Counted from the first letter of the stretch, positions 17,601-26,439 are shown. The stretch is DNA of 64,000 bases from Flavimaricola marinus (GCF_900184895.1 NZ_FXZK01000002.1:186001-250000); one strand, 5' to 3'. Translations and numbers: made by a program. Notes: generated from the letters alone by a model not told the origin.

Positions 17601-18078
17601 CCCGGACGGCATAGTCCCCCGCCTCCAACACCGTCGGCGCCTGGGTAAACCCCATCCGCACAAGGAACTGACGCAGCGCCGCCTCGTCGATCCGGTTGCC
17701 GACCGTCGCGGTAAAGGCCGCCTCGCGCAGAAGCGACCGCGGCGGGACCCTTTGCGTCGCCGCGTTGAGCGTCGTCAGCAAGACGAACCGCTGCGGCATC
17801 TGGTGTACCAGCGCCGCCAGTGTGGCCATCCGCGTGGCCGAGATGTCGGCGTTGGGCGACACCCGATCGTAGGGAAGGCAATCCCAGCCGGGGAACGTCA
17901 CCACAGGCATGTCCGGGGCAAAGAACGCCAAGGCGGCCTGCATCGAAGCCATGCGCTTGTCGTCGCGGGCGACATGGATCACCGGGCCGTCAGACCGTGC
18001 AACCTCTTCGATGACAAGACGTGCGTCGAACCCTTCGGGCGCTCCGCCTACCGTGATGTGTTTGGAAGATTTAGACAT
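14620..18078 (-). CDS. mfd: Transcription-repair coupling factor
   Basis: A 1152-residue Mfd. The N-terminal UvrB-like module runs to about residue 350. The RNA-polymerase-interacting domain contains LSPGDLVVHVDHGVGRYQGM (around 470-490). The translocase follows, with Walker A DVGFGKTEVA, DEEQHFG and the TRG motif region GRVGRSKTRAYAYL, and then the C-terminal UvrA-binding domain. Mfd removes RNA polymerase stalled at lesions and recruits UvrA. The length is normal and all motifs are intact. The ATG at 18078 is the first of the frame. The next upstream gene, 18109-18639, lies 30 bases away on the same strand. Confidence 0.97.
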   Translation of the reverse strand: MSKSSKHITVGGAPEGFDARLVIEEVARSDGPVIHVARDDKRMASMQAALAFFAPDMPVVTFPGWDCLPYDRVSPNADISATRMATLAALVHQMPQRFVLLTTLNAATQRVPPRSLLREAAFTATVGNRIDEAALRQFLVRMGFTQAPTVLEAGDYAVRGGIIDIYPPGQSGPVRLDLFGDVLDGARRFDPATQRTTDKLDVVELAPVSEIVLDEASVTRFRQNYRIEFGAAGTDDPLYEAVSAGRKHAGMEHWIGFFHETMETLFDYLPDASITLDDQTGPQRNARWTSVEDQYETRKHALTQKGRMDSVYKPAPPRLLYLDEPSWDAAVADRRVMQFSPVQVPTGPGVINAGGRIGRNFSPERQQEKISLFNALAAHVKVKMDDGPVVIASYSGGARERLMGLIEDEGVAEAIPVTDFSRVGKRGVHLAVWPLEHGFEAPGVTVISEQDVLGDRLIRQTKKRRRAENFLTETQSLSPGDLVVHVDHGVGRYQGMEVVTALGAAHECLLLEYAEGSKLYLPVENIELLSKFGHDEGLLDKLGGGAWQAKKARLKERIRQMAERLIRVAAERALRTAPVLSPPDGLWDQFIARFPYSETDDQLAAIDDVLTDMESGSPMDRLVCGDVGFGKTEVAIRAAFVAAMSGVQVAVIAPTTLLARQHYKGFAERFRGFPINVRTLSRFVSAKDAAATRDGIAKGTVDIVIGTHAVLAKSIRFKNLGLLVIDEEQHFGVQHKERLKQMRSDVHVLTLTATPIPRTLQLSLSGVRELSIIGTPPIDRLAIRTYVSEFDTVTIREALLREHYRGGQSFFVVPRVSDLPEMEDWLKTQVPEVSYVVANGQMAAGELDDRMNAFYDGKYDVLLATTIVESGLDIPTANTMIVHRADMFGLAQLYQIRGRVGRSKTRAYAYLTTKPRLKLTPQAEKRLRVLGSLDSLGAGFALASQDLDIRGAGNLLGEEQSGQMREVGYELYQQMLEDQIAKIRSGEAEGIVDDGQWAPNINLGVPVLIPDTYVPDLDVRLGLYRRLSDLTTKVELEGFAAELIDRFGPLPKEVNTLMLVVRIKAMCKRAGIAKLDAGPKGATIQFHNDKFASPKGLVDFINDQKGLAKVKDNKIVIRRDWTKERDKIQGAFGIARDLAQKLADEKKAKASA

Positions 18079-18108
18079 AGTGAGGACCTACTGCGCCCGA
18101 GGGCCGTG

Positions 18109-18639
18109 TCAACCACCAAAGCCCTGAACGACGTAGAGGTTTTGGTACATGCCAAACAGTGCGGTGACAAAGATCGAAACCATGCCGATCAGGTGGGTAT
18201 AGAAGCGGTGACGCATCAGCCGTTTCAGCAAATCCGGCCCGCGGGGCTGTTCGGCCTCGATCTTCTGAGCCGTCTTGAACGTCAGGATTCCGACGAATGT
18301 CATTGGAACCGCCAGCAGCACGACGGCCTGTGCAAACTCGATCCAGTACCAGAAGGCCAGCATCAAGAGCGCGGTCATCACGAATGCCCAGAAACCGAGG
18401 ATGACCAACCCGGACACCTGCCCGATATAGAGCAATCTGCGTGTATTGATCCCGACGAGGTTGACCAAATCGTCAAAGGCCTCTCCGCCTTGCCGCTTTG
18501 CCCGTGTGATCATGTCGAACGGCACGCCGACGACATAGTGTGACGCCGTCGACCATGAGACGGCCAGAACGATCCAGTACCACAGGTTTGAAAACGACCT
18601 TGCGTCGATCACGTCGATGAGTGTTTTGGTCAGGTCCAC
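18109..18639 (-). CDS. Conserved membrane protein, four predicted TM segments
   Basis: A 176-residue protein with hydrophobic segments at about 19-37, 68-90, 95-118 and 148-168. It opens with GTG (MDLTKTLIDVIDARSFSNLW); the upstream GGACGA is only a weak Shine-Dalgarno. Similar proteins in Rhodobacterales have been labelled component of SufBCD complex, but nothing in the sequence supports that role. It may be co-transcribed with mfd. I do not recognise a function. Confidence 0.75.
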   Translation of the reverse strand: MDLTKTLIDVIDARSFSNLWYWIVLAVSWSTASHYVVGVPFDMITRAKRQGGEAFDDLVNLVGINTRRLLYIGQVSGLVILGFWAFVMTALLMLAFWYWIEFAQAVVLLAVPMTFVGILTFKTAQKIEAEQPRGPDLLKRLMRHRFYTHLIGMVSIFVTALFGMYQNLYVVQGFGG

Positions 18640-18763
18640 GGCAGTCGTCCGTCAGGTGCAAGCAGTTCGGGTGGACACTAGCGGTGCCGCCCGACAATGC
18701 CCAGACTTGTGGTGGCCGAATTTCCGTGCCACCCAAGGTGTGTGACCAGAAAGGCCCTTTAAG

Positions 18764-19762
18764 ATGACGCAGACGCCTCCGCCCTTCCCCGCATTCCGCC
18801 CACGCCGACTGCGCCGGAGCTCCGCGCTCCGCGAAATGGTCCGCGAAAACACCCTGACCCCAGCCGATTTCATCTGGCCCGTGTTCGTCATGGCCGGAGA
18901 GGATTCGGAGACCGCCGTCCCCTCGATGCCCGGCGTGGTCCGGCGCACCGTTGACCGGATCGCGCAGGCCGCCGTCGAGGCCAGGGCGCTGGGCATCCCC
19001 GCGATCTGCCTGTTTCCCTACACGGCACTCGAGCAACGGACAGAGGATTGCGCCGAAGCATGGAGCCCGGATAACCTTACCAACCGCGCCATTCGCGCGA
19101 TCAAGGAGGTGGCCCCGGATATCGCCGTGATGACCGATATCGCGCTCGACCCCTACAACATCAACGGACACGACGGGTATGTCGAAGGCGACGAAATCGT
19201 CAACGACCGCACCGTCGAGGCTTTGGTCAAGATGGGCTTGGCGCAAGCGGAAGCCGGAGCGGATATCCTTGGCCCTTCCGACATGATGGATGGCCGGATC
19301 GGCGCACTCCGCTCGGCGCTCGAATCCGCAGGGCACAGCCATGTGACCATCCTGAGTTACGCGGCCAAATATGCATCTGCCTTCTATGGCCCGTTCCGCG
19401 ACGCGGTCGGCGCATCAGCGGCGCTCAAGGGCGACAAGAACACCTATCAGATCAATCCGGCCAATCGGGCCGAGGGCCTTCGCATGGTCGCCCGGGATCT
19501 GGCCGAAGGGGCCGATATGGTCATGGTCAAACCCGGCATGCCCTATCTCGACATCTGCCGAGAGGTTAAAGACCGGTTCGACGTGCCGACATTCGCGTAT
19601 CAGGTCTCCGGCGAATACGCGATGATGCAAGGGGCGGCCGCGAACGGCTGGATCGACGGCGACAAGACGATGCTCGAAAGCCTGATGTGCTTCAAACGCG
19701 CGGGCTGCGACGGCATCTTGACATATTTCGCGCCGGTCGCCGCCAAATTGCTCAACGGATGA
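18764..19762 (+). CDS. hemB: Delta-aminolevulinic acid dehydratase (porphobilinogen synthase)
   Basis: A 332-residue HemB that condenses two 5-aminolevulinates to porphobilinogen, the second step of the C4/C5-shared tetrapyrrole pathway. The Schiff-base lysines are K202 (SYAAKYASAFYGPFR) and K256 (MVMVKPGMPYLD). The metal site is the Asp type (MTDIALDPYNINGHDG); it lacks the cysteines of the zinc enzymes, so the protein should be magnesium-dependent. The ATG at 18764 is preceded by AAAGG. A GGTGGC...GCCACC inverted repeat (18711-18733) lies in the upstream region. The stop overlaps the next start (ATGA). Confidence 0.97.
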   Translation: MTQTPPPFPAFRPRRLRRSSALREMVRENTLTPADFIWPVFVMAGEDSETAVPSMPGVVRRTVDRIAQAAVEARALGIPAICLFPYTALEQRTEDCAEAWSPDNLTNRAIRAIKEVAPDIAVMTDIALDPYNINGHDGYVEGDEIVNDRTVEALVKMGLAQAEAGADILGPSDMMDGRIGALRSALESAGHSHVTILSYAAKYASAFYGPFRDAVGASAALKGDKNTYQINPANRAEGLRMVARDLAEGADMVMVKPGMPYLDICREVKDRFDVPTFAYQVSGEYAMMQGAAANGWIDGDKTMLESLMCFKRAGCDGILTYFAPVAAKLLNG

Positions 19763-20598
19763 CGGCGCAAGGCAAATTCGACGCCTTCCAAGCGCTCCAT
19801 GACGGGCCGGGCTTCCTGATCCCCAATGCGTGGGATGCTGGCTCCGCTCGCATCCTCGCCGACCTCGGGTTTGAGGCGCTGGCGACCACCAGTGCGGGCT
19901 ACGCCTTTGCCACGGGCTACAGGGACTCGGCCGCCGTGCTGACACGGGCCGGAGTGATAGAGAACGCAAGAGCGATTGCCGAGGCGACGACCTTGCCGAT
20001 TTCGGCAGATCTCGAAGCTGGTTTCGGGCCTCGCCTCGAGGACGTCCACGAGACGATCACGCAGGCGATCGCGGCAGGGGTGGTCGGAGGCTCGATCGAG
20101 GATGCGACGGGCGATCCAACGCGGCCGCTCTTTTCCACGAATGAGGCGGTCGAAAGGATCGAGGCGGCGGCCGAAGCGGCGCGTGGCCGGCCGTTCCTAC
20201 TGACCGGGCGGGCAGAGAATTTCATCACCGGCAATCCGGATCTTGGCGACACCATCGACAGATTGCAGCGCTACTCTGCCGCGGGGGCCGACGTGCTCTA
20301 TGCCCCCGGCCTGCCCGACCTCGACGCGATCCGCACGGTCTGCGCCGAGGTGGACAAACCGGTCAATGTCTTGACGGGGTTGCAGGGTGCCACCTATACG
20401 GCTGACGCGATCTTCGAGGCGGGTGCGACGCGGATCAGCACCGGCGGGTCGCTGGCACGGGCGGCCCTCGGGGCGTTGATCCGGGCGGCAACCGAAATTC
20501 GGGATCACGGCACCTTTGGCTACGCCCGCGACGCAGCCCCGGATCGCCAGATCAGCAGTCTGATGCGCGGCAGACTGCCCAACGACGAGTCCGCATAA
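19759..20598 (+). CDS. Isocitrate lyase/PEP mutase family enzyme
   Basis: A 279-residue TIM-barrel protein. It carries PGFLIPNAWDAGSARI near the start, LPISADLEAGFG (the metal-binding DxEAG block) near residue 80, SIEDATGDP near 115 and LTGRAENF near 150. It lacks the KKCGH catalytic motif of true isocitrate lyase, so it belongs to the mixed PEP mutase/oxaloacetase/carboxyvinyl-phosphonate group, and its exact reaction cannot be assigned. Its ATG overlaps the hemB stop, giving translational coupling with heme synthesis. That is probably positional rather than functional. Confidence 0.82.
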   Translation: MTAQGKFDAFQALHDGPGFLIPNAWDAGSARILADLGFEALATTSAGYAFATGYRDSAAVLTRAGVIENARAIAEATTLPISADLEAGFGPRLEDVHETITQAIAAGVVGGSIEDATGDPTRPLFSTNEAVERIEAAAEAARGRPFLLTGRAENFITGNPDLGDTIDRLQRYSAAGADVLYAPGLPDLDAIRTVCAEVDKPVNVLTGLQGATYTADAIFEAGATRISTGGSLARAALGALIRAATEIRDHGTFGYARDAAPDRQISSLMRGRLPNDESA

Positions 20599-20681
20599 TC
20601 CTCTGGATGACAGGGTGCGAAAATCCGCCTATGGTGTCGTCAGAAGGGCCGGATACAAGGCCTATAAGAGGCGTGGACATT

Positions 20682-21239
20682 ATGAGCAGCATCACAAGAC
20701 GCAACTTGGCGTTGGGTTTGGCTGCGAGCACCGGATTGGTCGCTTGCGGTAACGGTATTGGCAGCGGCGGGGCCGAACAGATCGACGCCCGTGTCGCCAG
20801 TGCGCTTGATTATCTATATCGGACGTATCCCGGCACGCAGGAACTGGCGCAGACCGCGACAGGCATGTTGGTCATGCCACTGGTGACCGAAGTCGGGCTT
20901 GGGCTCGGCGGTTCCTACGGGCGCGGGGCGCTCCTGGTCGGGCAAAGCACGGTCGACTACTATTCCGCCGCGGCAGGCTCTGCGGGGCTTCAGATCGGGG
21001 CTCAGCAATACAGCCACGTCCTGTTCTTCATGACTCAGGACGCGTTGCTGGAATTTCGGCGCTCGCCGGGCTGGGCCGCGGGGGCGGACGTGGAATACGT
21101 GGTCTCCGACGTGGGCGAGGTGCTCCGGGCCGAGACGACAACCTCCTTGTCGCCGGTGATCGCCGTGGTCTTCGCTCAGGCCGGGCTCCGTGTCGGGGCC
21201 ACGCTCGACGGCACCAAATACACGCGGATCATCCCGTAA
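20682..21239 (+). CDS. SYLF/YSC84-domain lipoprotein with Tat-like signal
   Basis: A 185-residue protein. The N-terminus MSSITRRNLALGLAAS has a twin-arginine motif and ends in a lipobox (TGLVAC), suggesting a Tat-exported lipoprotein. The mature region matches SYLF (Ysc84-like) proteins: TATGMLVMPLVTEVGLGLGG, GRGALLVGQSTVDYYS and a C-terminal IAVVFAQAGLRVGATLDGTKYTRI. SYLF domains bind lipids; the bacterial role is unknown. The ATG at 20682 has GAGGCG upstream. It converges on the DUF2254 gene with a 4-base gap. Confidence 0.82.
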   Translation: MSSITRRNLALGLAASTGLVACGNGIGSGGAEQIDARVASALDYLYRTYPGTQELAQTATGMLVMPLVTEVGLGLGGSYGRGALLVGQSTVDYYSAAAGSAGLQIGAQQYSHVLFFMTQDALLEFRRSPGWAAGADVEYVVSDVGEVLRAETTTSLSPVIAVVFAQAGLRVGATLDGTKYTRIIP

Positions 21240-21243
21240 CCGT

Positions 21244-22491
21244 CTATTTCTCCGGCACAAAGGCAGGTGGCGTGATTTCGCGCAGCCTATCCAGATCGGG
21301 CGGGAAATCAATCATCTGTGCCGCACGGGCAAAGGCGGTGGGGCCATAGCGCTGGGCGGCATTGGCCAGCCCCGGCTCGGCCAATCGGCTCAGCGCGTCG
21401 AGGTTCTTGATCAGCGACATATGCACCTCGACGCAGTTGCCCGCATCGCGTGAGACGACCGCAAACGCGTCTTCGATCATATCGTCCGGAGAGAACGGCC
21501 GCACCCAAAGCCGATCATACAGCAATTCCGAGTCCGCCTTGGCGGTGGTTCTGAGAATGCGTGTCAGCCGACCAACGACATCGATGGCCGTCCCTGTATC
21601 ATTGATGCCCGGCGACAGCGCCTTGCTGCCGATTTCCGCCAGCTGTAGCAGGCCAAACCGAGGATCCTGCGCGATCGAGCGCAACGCGCCGGTGCGAACC
21701 GCCGTGCGGATCTTGTCGGCAAGGCCGGGCCTCTCGGGCACCATCCATGCAATCACGTCGCCTTCGTGGACGAACCGCCCGACCGGCGCTTCGAGATAGA
21801 TGCGAGCGTCGGCCGTCTCGGCGATCTCTTGCAGGCTCTCCTGATACACCTCCTGAATATATGCGGTGGTGTCGATGAAGACGGGCGTCGCGTCCGGTGG
21901 CACCGTTTCATCGGTCCAGGGATGCGCCGACAGACAAGGCGCATTGAGGGCATTCTTGATCTCGCGGATGGTTTCCACCTCGATCCGTCCAGCGGTATCC
22001 ATCAGGCTGCCCCATGTCTGCAGGTGCAGGATCCAGCGCAGAATGACGAATACGATGAGCGCAATCACCAGCACCGTCATTAGATAGAGGGCAAACACCT
22101 CGCGTTCCCCGAAGAACGGCGTCGACAGCAGAATGATTGCGGCGACGGCATAGATATAGGCCCCTACGAAAGTGGCCAGAACCGTCTGGGTGGTTGTGTC
22201 CTGCAACAGCGTCCGATGCGCCCGGGGGGTCCACTGCTGCGATGCGGCTCGGTGGACCGTGACCATGACAGTCAGCGAAAAGGTCGTCGCCGTGAGCATG
22301 GAATTCGAAATGATGGTCAGCAAACGATCCAGCGCGTCCGCCCCTGCCATTTCGGCCAGCCCCGAGGGGATCAGCGTGCCGAATAGCTTGGCCAATCCGA
22401 TCGCCACGAATCCCAAAACCGAAATCAGCGCCACACGGACCCACAGCCTGCGGCTGATACTGCGAGCCTTGCGCAACAGGGTCGTGTTCAT
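21244..22491 (-). CDS. DUF2254 membrane protein
   Basis: A 415-residue protein with four N-terminal membrane segments in the first 155 residues. The family-typical block NSMLTATTFSLTVMVTVHRAASQQWTPRA is present in shortened view at about 63-92, followed by a soluble region with ALSPGINDTGTAIDVV. DUF2254 has no established function; the family is found in bacterial inner membranes. The ATG at 22491 is preceded by AGGA. No related genes adjoin it; the upstream neighbour diverges. Confidence 0.85.
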   Translation of the reverse strand: MNTTLLRKARSISRRLWVRVALISVLGFVAIGLAKLFGTLIPSGLAEMAGADALDRLLTIISNSMLTATTFSLTVMVTVHRAASQQWTPRAHRTLLQDTTTQTVLATFVGAYIYAVAAIILLSTPFFGEREVFALYLMTVLVIALIVFVILRWILHLQTWGSLMDTAGRIEVETIREIKNALNAPCLSAHPWTDETVPPDATPVFIDTTAYIQEVYQESLQEIAETADARIYLEAPVGRFVHEGDVIAWMVPERPGLADKIRTAVRTGALRSIAQDPRFGLLQLAEIGSKALSPGINDTGTAIDVVGRLTRILRTTAKADSELLYDRLWVRPFSPDDMIEDAFAVVSRDAGNCVEVHMSLIKNLDALSRLAEPGLANAAQRYGPTAFARAAQMIDFPPDLDRLREITPPAFVPEK

Positions 22492-22634
22492 CGACAGTCC
22501 TTTCCAATCCATTTCCGGATTCTGATCCGGCTTGGCGTCAGATACGACAATCCGTGTCGGAAACCGTCGACCTCTGAGGTGCCCCTCCGCCGCAAGATAG
22601 CACCATATCCGGCCACATTAGCGAGTCCTGAATC

Positions 22635-25043
22635 ATGAAAACCACAACCCGTGTCGTCGTAATCGGTGGCGGCGTCGTCGGATGCTCCGTCCTCTATCAC
22701 CTGACGAAACTCGGCTGGTCAGATGTCATGCTACTAGAACGCAAGGAGCTGACGGCCGGTTCCACGTGGCATGCGGCAGGTGGCTTTCACACGCTCAACG
22801 GCGACACCAATATGGCGGCGTTGCAGGGCTACACGATCAAGCTCTACCGCGAGCTGGAGGAGCTGACGGGCATGTCATGCGGCCTTCACCACGTCGGTGG
22901 CATAACACTGGCCGACAACAAGGACCGCTTCGACATGCTCGTCGCAGAGCGGGCCAAACACCGCTACATGGGGCTGGAAACCGAAATCGTCAGCCCCGAA
23001 GAGATCGCCAAGTTCGCGCCGATCACCAATCTCGACGGCATCGTCGGTGGCCTCTATGACCCGCTCGACGGCCATCTAGATCCCTCCGGCACCACACACG
23101 CCTATGCCAAGGCCGCGCGCATGGGAGGCGCTACGATTGAGACGCATTGCATGGTGAAAGAGACGAACCAACGGCCCGACGGCACTTGGGACGTGGTCAC
23201 CGACAAGGGGACGATCCACGCCGAACATGTGGTCAACGCAGGTGGCCTCTGGGCGCGCGAAGTCGGTGCGATGGCGGGCGTCTACTTCCCGCTTCACCCG
23301 ATGGAGCACCAATACATCGTCACCGACGACATTCCTCAGATCTACGAGCGCGACAGCGAACACCCGCACGTCATGGACCCGGCCGGCGAAAGCTACCTGC
23401 GCCAAGAGGGCCGCGGCCTCTGCATCGGCTTCTACGAACAGCCCTGCCGCCCCTGGGCGGTCGACGGCACGCCGTGGTCTTTCGGGACAGAGCTTCTTCA
23501 GGACGATTTCGACAAGATCGAAGACAGCATCGCCTTTGCCTATAAGCGCTTCCCCGTGCTGGAAACAGCTGGAGTCAAGACTGTCGTTCACGGCCCCTTC
23601 ACCTTTGCGCCGGATGGCAACCCGCTCGTCGGGCCGGTCCCCGGGATGCGTAACTACTGGTCGGCTTGCGGCGTCATGGCGGGGTTCTCCCAAGGCGGCG
23701 GCGTCGGATTGACGCTGGCGCAATGGATGATCGAGGGCGAGGCAGAGCGCGACGTGACGGGCCTTGACGTGGGCCGGTTTGGCTCGTGGATCACCCCCGG
23801 CTACACCCGACCCAAGGTGATCGAGAACTACCAGCGGCGCTTTTCGGTCAGTTACCCCAACGAGGAACTGCCCGCCGCACGACCGCACCGAACCACCCCG
23901 ATGTACGACATCTTCACCGGACTGGGCGCGGTTTGGGGCGCGCAATTCGGGCTCGAAGTACCGAACTACTTCGCCCAAGGAGACGAGCCGACCTATGAGA
24001 CGCCGTCGTTCCGGCGCTCCGACGCGTTCGGGGCCACCGGGCGCGAGGTAAAGGCCGTCCGTGAAGCCGTTGGAATCAACGAGCTTCAGAACTTCGGAAA
24101 ATTCGACGTGCGCGGACCGGACGCGCGGTCCTGGCTCGACAAGGTCATGGCCGGGCGCATTCCGCAAAAGGGACGGATATCACTCAGCCCGATGCTCACC
24201 CCAAAGGGGCGGCTCATCGGCGACTTCACGGTGTCCTGCCTGTCCGAGACGCATTTTCGGCTGACGGCTTCCTACGGCTATCAGGCGATACACAAACGCT
24301 GGTTCGACAAACACTTGGAGGGCGATGTTCAGGTGACCAACGTCTCTGACGCTGTCACGGGGTTCCAGATTGCCGGGCCAAAGTCGCGCGATCTGCTTGC
24401 GCTCTGCACCCGCGATGACGTGGCCGCAATGAAATTCCTCGATGCGCGGTCGATGACCGTCGGTCAGGTCGCCTGCACCGTGCAGAGGGTCAGCTATACC
24501 GGCGATCTGGGCTATGAAATCTATTGCGATCCGATGGATCAGAGGCAGCTCTGGCAAACGCTTTGGACGGTCGGGCAACCCATGGGGCTCACTCCTTTCG
24601 GGATGCGGGCGATGATGTCGCTCCGGCTCGACCGGTTCTTTGGTGCATGGCTGCGGGAATTCTCGCCCGACTACACCGCCGCCGAAACCGGAATCGACCG
24701 GTTCATCTCGTGGAAGAAGAACACCGACTTCATCGGACGTGCGGCGGCAGAGGCGGAACGAAAGACACCCCCTGCCCGCACCCTCGTCACCTTCGAAGTC
24801 GACGCCGACGATGCCGACGTCACAGCCTACGAGCCGGTGTTCATCGACGGCAAGGTGCAGGGTTTTTGCACCTCCGGCGGCTATTCGCACTGGGCGGGCA
24901 AAAGCATCGCATTCGCGCTGATCCCGCGTGAGGCCGCGGGCAAAGGCAACACCGCCGAGATCGAGATCCTCGGGCAAATGCGCCCTGCCCGACAGATCAC
25001 CACGCCGCTCTTTGACCCCGACGGCTCACGGATGCGCGGCTGA
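22635..25043 (+). CDS. Dimethylglycine/sarcosine dehydrogenase-like flavoprotein with GcvT domain
   Basis: An 802-residue two-part enzyme. Residues 1-400 form a DAO-type FAD domain with VVVIGGGVVGCSVLYHLTKLG and AGSTWHAAGGFHTLNG, where the His of STWHAAG matches the covalent FAD attachment site of dimethylglycine dehydrogenases. From about 420 comes a FAO_M linker and then a GcvT-like folate-binding domain and barrel. The enzyme would oxidatively demethylate an N-methylated glycine and pass formaldehyde to tetrahydrofolate, as in glycine-betaine breakdown common in marine Rhodobacterales. The exact substrate is uncertain. No other betaine genes are adjacent. Confidence 0.85.
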   Translation: MKTTTRVVVIGGGVVGCSVLYHLTKLGWSDVMLLERKELTAGSTWHAAGGFHTLNGDTNMAALQGYTIKLYRELEELTGMSCGLHHVGGITLADNKDRFDMLVAERAKHRYMGLETEIVSPEEIAKFAPITNLDGIVGGLYDPLDGHLDPSGTTHAYAKAARMGGATIETHCMVKETNQRPDGTWDVVTDKGTIHAEHVVNAGGLWAREVGAMAGVYFPLHPMEHQYIVTDDIPQIYERDSEHPHVMDPAGESYLRQEGRGLCIGFYEQPCRPWAVDGTPWSFGTELLQDDFDKIEDSIAFAYKRFPVLETAGVKTVVHGPFTFAPDGNPLVGPVPGMRNYWSACGVMAGFSQGGGVGLTLAQWMIEGEAERDVTGLDVGRFGSWITPGYTRPKVIENYQRRFSVSYPNEELPAARPHRTTPMYDIFTGLGAVWGAQFGLEVPNYFAQGDEPTYETPSFRRSDAFGATGREVKAVREAVGINELQNFGKFDVRGPDARSWLDKVMAGRIPQKGRISLSPMLTPKGRLIGDFTVSCLSETHFRLTASYGYQAIHKRWFDKHLEGDVQVTNVSDAVTGFQIAGPKSRDLLALCTRDDVAAMKFLDARSMTVGQVACTVQRVSYTGDLGYEIYCDPMDQRQLWQTLWTVGQPMGLTPFGMRAMMSLRLDRFFGAWLREFSPDYTAAETGIDRFISWKKNTDFIGRAAAEAERKTPPARTLVTFEVDADDADVTAYEPVFIDGKVQGFCTSGGYSHWAGKSIAFALIPREAAGKGNTAEIEILGQMRPARQITTPLFDPDGSRMRG

Positions 25044-25080
25044 TCTTTTCACTGTCGCGGGCTTGGGTCATGCTCGCGCC

Positions 25081-25665
25081 ATGATACCCATTCTGATCCT
25101 CGCCGCCGGTGAATCGTCGCGTATGCGTGGCCGTGACAAACTGCTCGAGATCATTGATGGCGAGCCCCTGCTGCGCCGTCAGGTCAGGGCGGCCGGCGCA
25201 GCCGGTCTTGACGTCTGGGTGGCGCTGCCCGCACCGGACCAACCCCGTGTCGAAGTTCTTGACGGTGTCGCCCACCATCCGCTGTTCCTGCCGGGATCCT
25301 CCGAAGGGATGGGCGGCACGTTGCGCGACGGAGTCGCGGCCTTGCCGCCCTGTTCTCGGTTCATGGTGCTTGCCGCGGACCTACCGGGTCTGACCACGGA
25401 GGATTTCGCCACAATGGCCGAGGCTGTGCCTCAAGCCGGCGGCATCATCGTCGCGACCGCGGCAAGTGGGAATCTTGGGCACCCCGTCGTCTTTGACGCC
25501 CGCCTGCGGCCAGACTTCGCCATGTTGTCCGGTGACGAAGGCGCCAAGCGCGTCGTCCGCGCGCACAAGTCCAAAATGCGTACGCTCGCCCTGCCCGGCG
25601 ATCACGCAACGCGCGACCTCGACACGCCCGAAGAATGGGCGGAGTGGCGGGCCGAGCAGGACTAG
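25081..25665 (+). CDS. MobA-like NTP transferase (molybdenum cofactor nucleotidyltransferase type)
   Basis: A 194-residue protein with the NTP-binding signature LILAAGESSRMRGRDKLL at the N-terminus, a metal-binding LAADLPGLT near residue 100 and the GHPVVFDARL block near 140. This matches MocA/MobA-like cytidylyl- or guanylyltransferases acting on molybdopterin cofactors. No Mo-enzyme genes adjoin, so the cofactor form is not predicted. It lies 37 bases after the flavoprotein gene. Its TAG stop shares the CTAG at 25662-25665 with the convergent DUF4336 gene. Confidence 0.8.
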   Translation: MIPILILAAGESSRMRGRDKLLEIIDGEPLLRRQVRAAGAAGLDVWVALPAPDQPRVEVLDGVAHHPLFLPGSSEGMGGTLRDGVAALPPCSRFMVLAADLPGLTTEDFATMAEAVPQAGGIIVATAASGNLGHPVVFDARLRPDFAMLSGDEGAKRVVRAHKSKMRTLALPGDHATRDLDTPEEWAEWRAEQD

Positions 25666-26354
25666 GGCATCAGCCAGTCGAATGCCCGCTTGAGAAAGGC
25701 CCGCGCGTCGGACCTCACCGGCGGCGCATGCGCCATCAAGACGGCTTCGGCAGGCCACTCCAGTATTTCCGCAACGGCCTTGCGCGCTGCAGGCTTGTTC
25801 TTGAACGCCATCCGGAACTTGCGCGGCACCGTCGGTTCGCTGGCGACCATAAGGTCCAGCTTCGCCACGATCGCGCGCCACCCGGAATACCATCCCTGCG
25901 GCATCTGTTGGATCAGATCGGTGACGAGAACCGTCCCGCTCTTGCGGTGAAACAGAACCACCTCGGTGGTGATCGCATTGCCCTCGACGATCACAAAGGC
26001 GATTTCGTCGGCCCAAGTGGGCGGTGTCCCGGTTCCGATCTCTTGATCGAAGCGGATGTCGGGTCGCTTGGCGGCCAGTTTCGGGGCGGCATAGAGGGTG
26101 GCCTCCGGATAGACGCTCGCCCAGTCCGGGATCGACATGTGGTGCAGCGAATTCGGCGCCAAGATATGTTGGACAGGGCCGAGCCGATCCACCGACTTTG
26201 CCAGATCGTCTGACAGCGCAACCGGCGACCAGATAAACAAGCTGCCATCGCGGAGCCGGATAACGGCCATCCGGGTGGGATAGTGAAAGCCGAGTGCCGC
26301 CGTTATCTCGGGGCCGCTGACGGTCCAGATGTCCTCGGCAATTTGGGTCAGCAT
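25662..26354 (-). CDS. DUF4336 family protein (metallo-beta-lactamase-like)
   Basis: A 230-residue cytoplasmic protein opening MLTQIAEDIWTVSGPEI and containing MAVIRLRDGSLFIWSPVALS, HILAPNSLHHMSIPDW and VLVTDLIQQMP. The arrangement is like a metallo-beta-lactamase fold with degenerate metal ligands, as described for DUF4336. The function is not known. The ATG at 26354 was chosen because the longer frame continues over the tandem operator 26399-26439, which probably controls this gene. Confidence 0.75.
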   Translation of the reverse strand: MLTQIAEDIWTVSGPEITAALGFHYPTRMAVIRLRDGSLFIWSPVALSDDLAKSVDRLGPVQHILAPNSLHHMSIPDWASVYPEATLYAAPKLAAKRPDIRFDQEIGTGTPPTWADEIAFVIVEGNAITTEVVLFHRKSGTVLVTDLIQQMPQGWYSGWRAIVAKLDLMVASEPTVPRKFRMAFKNKPAARKAVAEILEWPAEAVLMAHAPPVRSDARAFLKRAFDWLMP

Positions 26355-26398
26355 GCCAGCCTCTTTCGATGGATCGACCGGACTATCGCCGATGTCCT

Positions 26399-26439
26399 TG
26401 CCGAAAACCAGACCGCCGCGATACCGACGGCAGACCGAT
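26399..26439. promoter_or_regulatory. 11-bp-period tandem operator, copy 2 (upstream of DUF4336 gene)
   Basis: Four 8-bp units at exact 11-bp period: TGCCGAAA (26399), AGACCGCC (26410), ATACCGAC (26421) and AGACCGAT (26432). Order and spacing match the copy at 7643-7683, including the degenerate first two units. It lies 45-85 bp upstream of the DUF4336 start and downstream of the RTX gene's terminator, so it belongs to the DUF4336 promoter region. Confidence 0.55.

Noticed and set aside
16435-18543. A 702-codon open frame on the plus strand
   Set aside because: Antisense to mfd, whose full motif set is intact; the translation has the Arg/His/Gln/Asp bias of a shadow frame.
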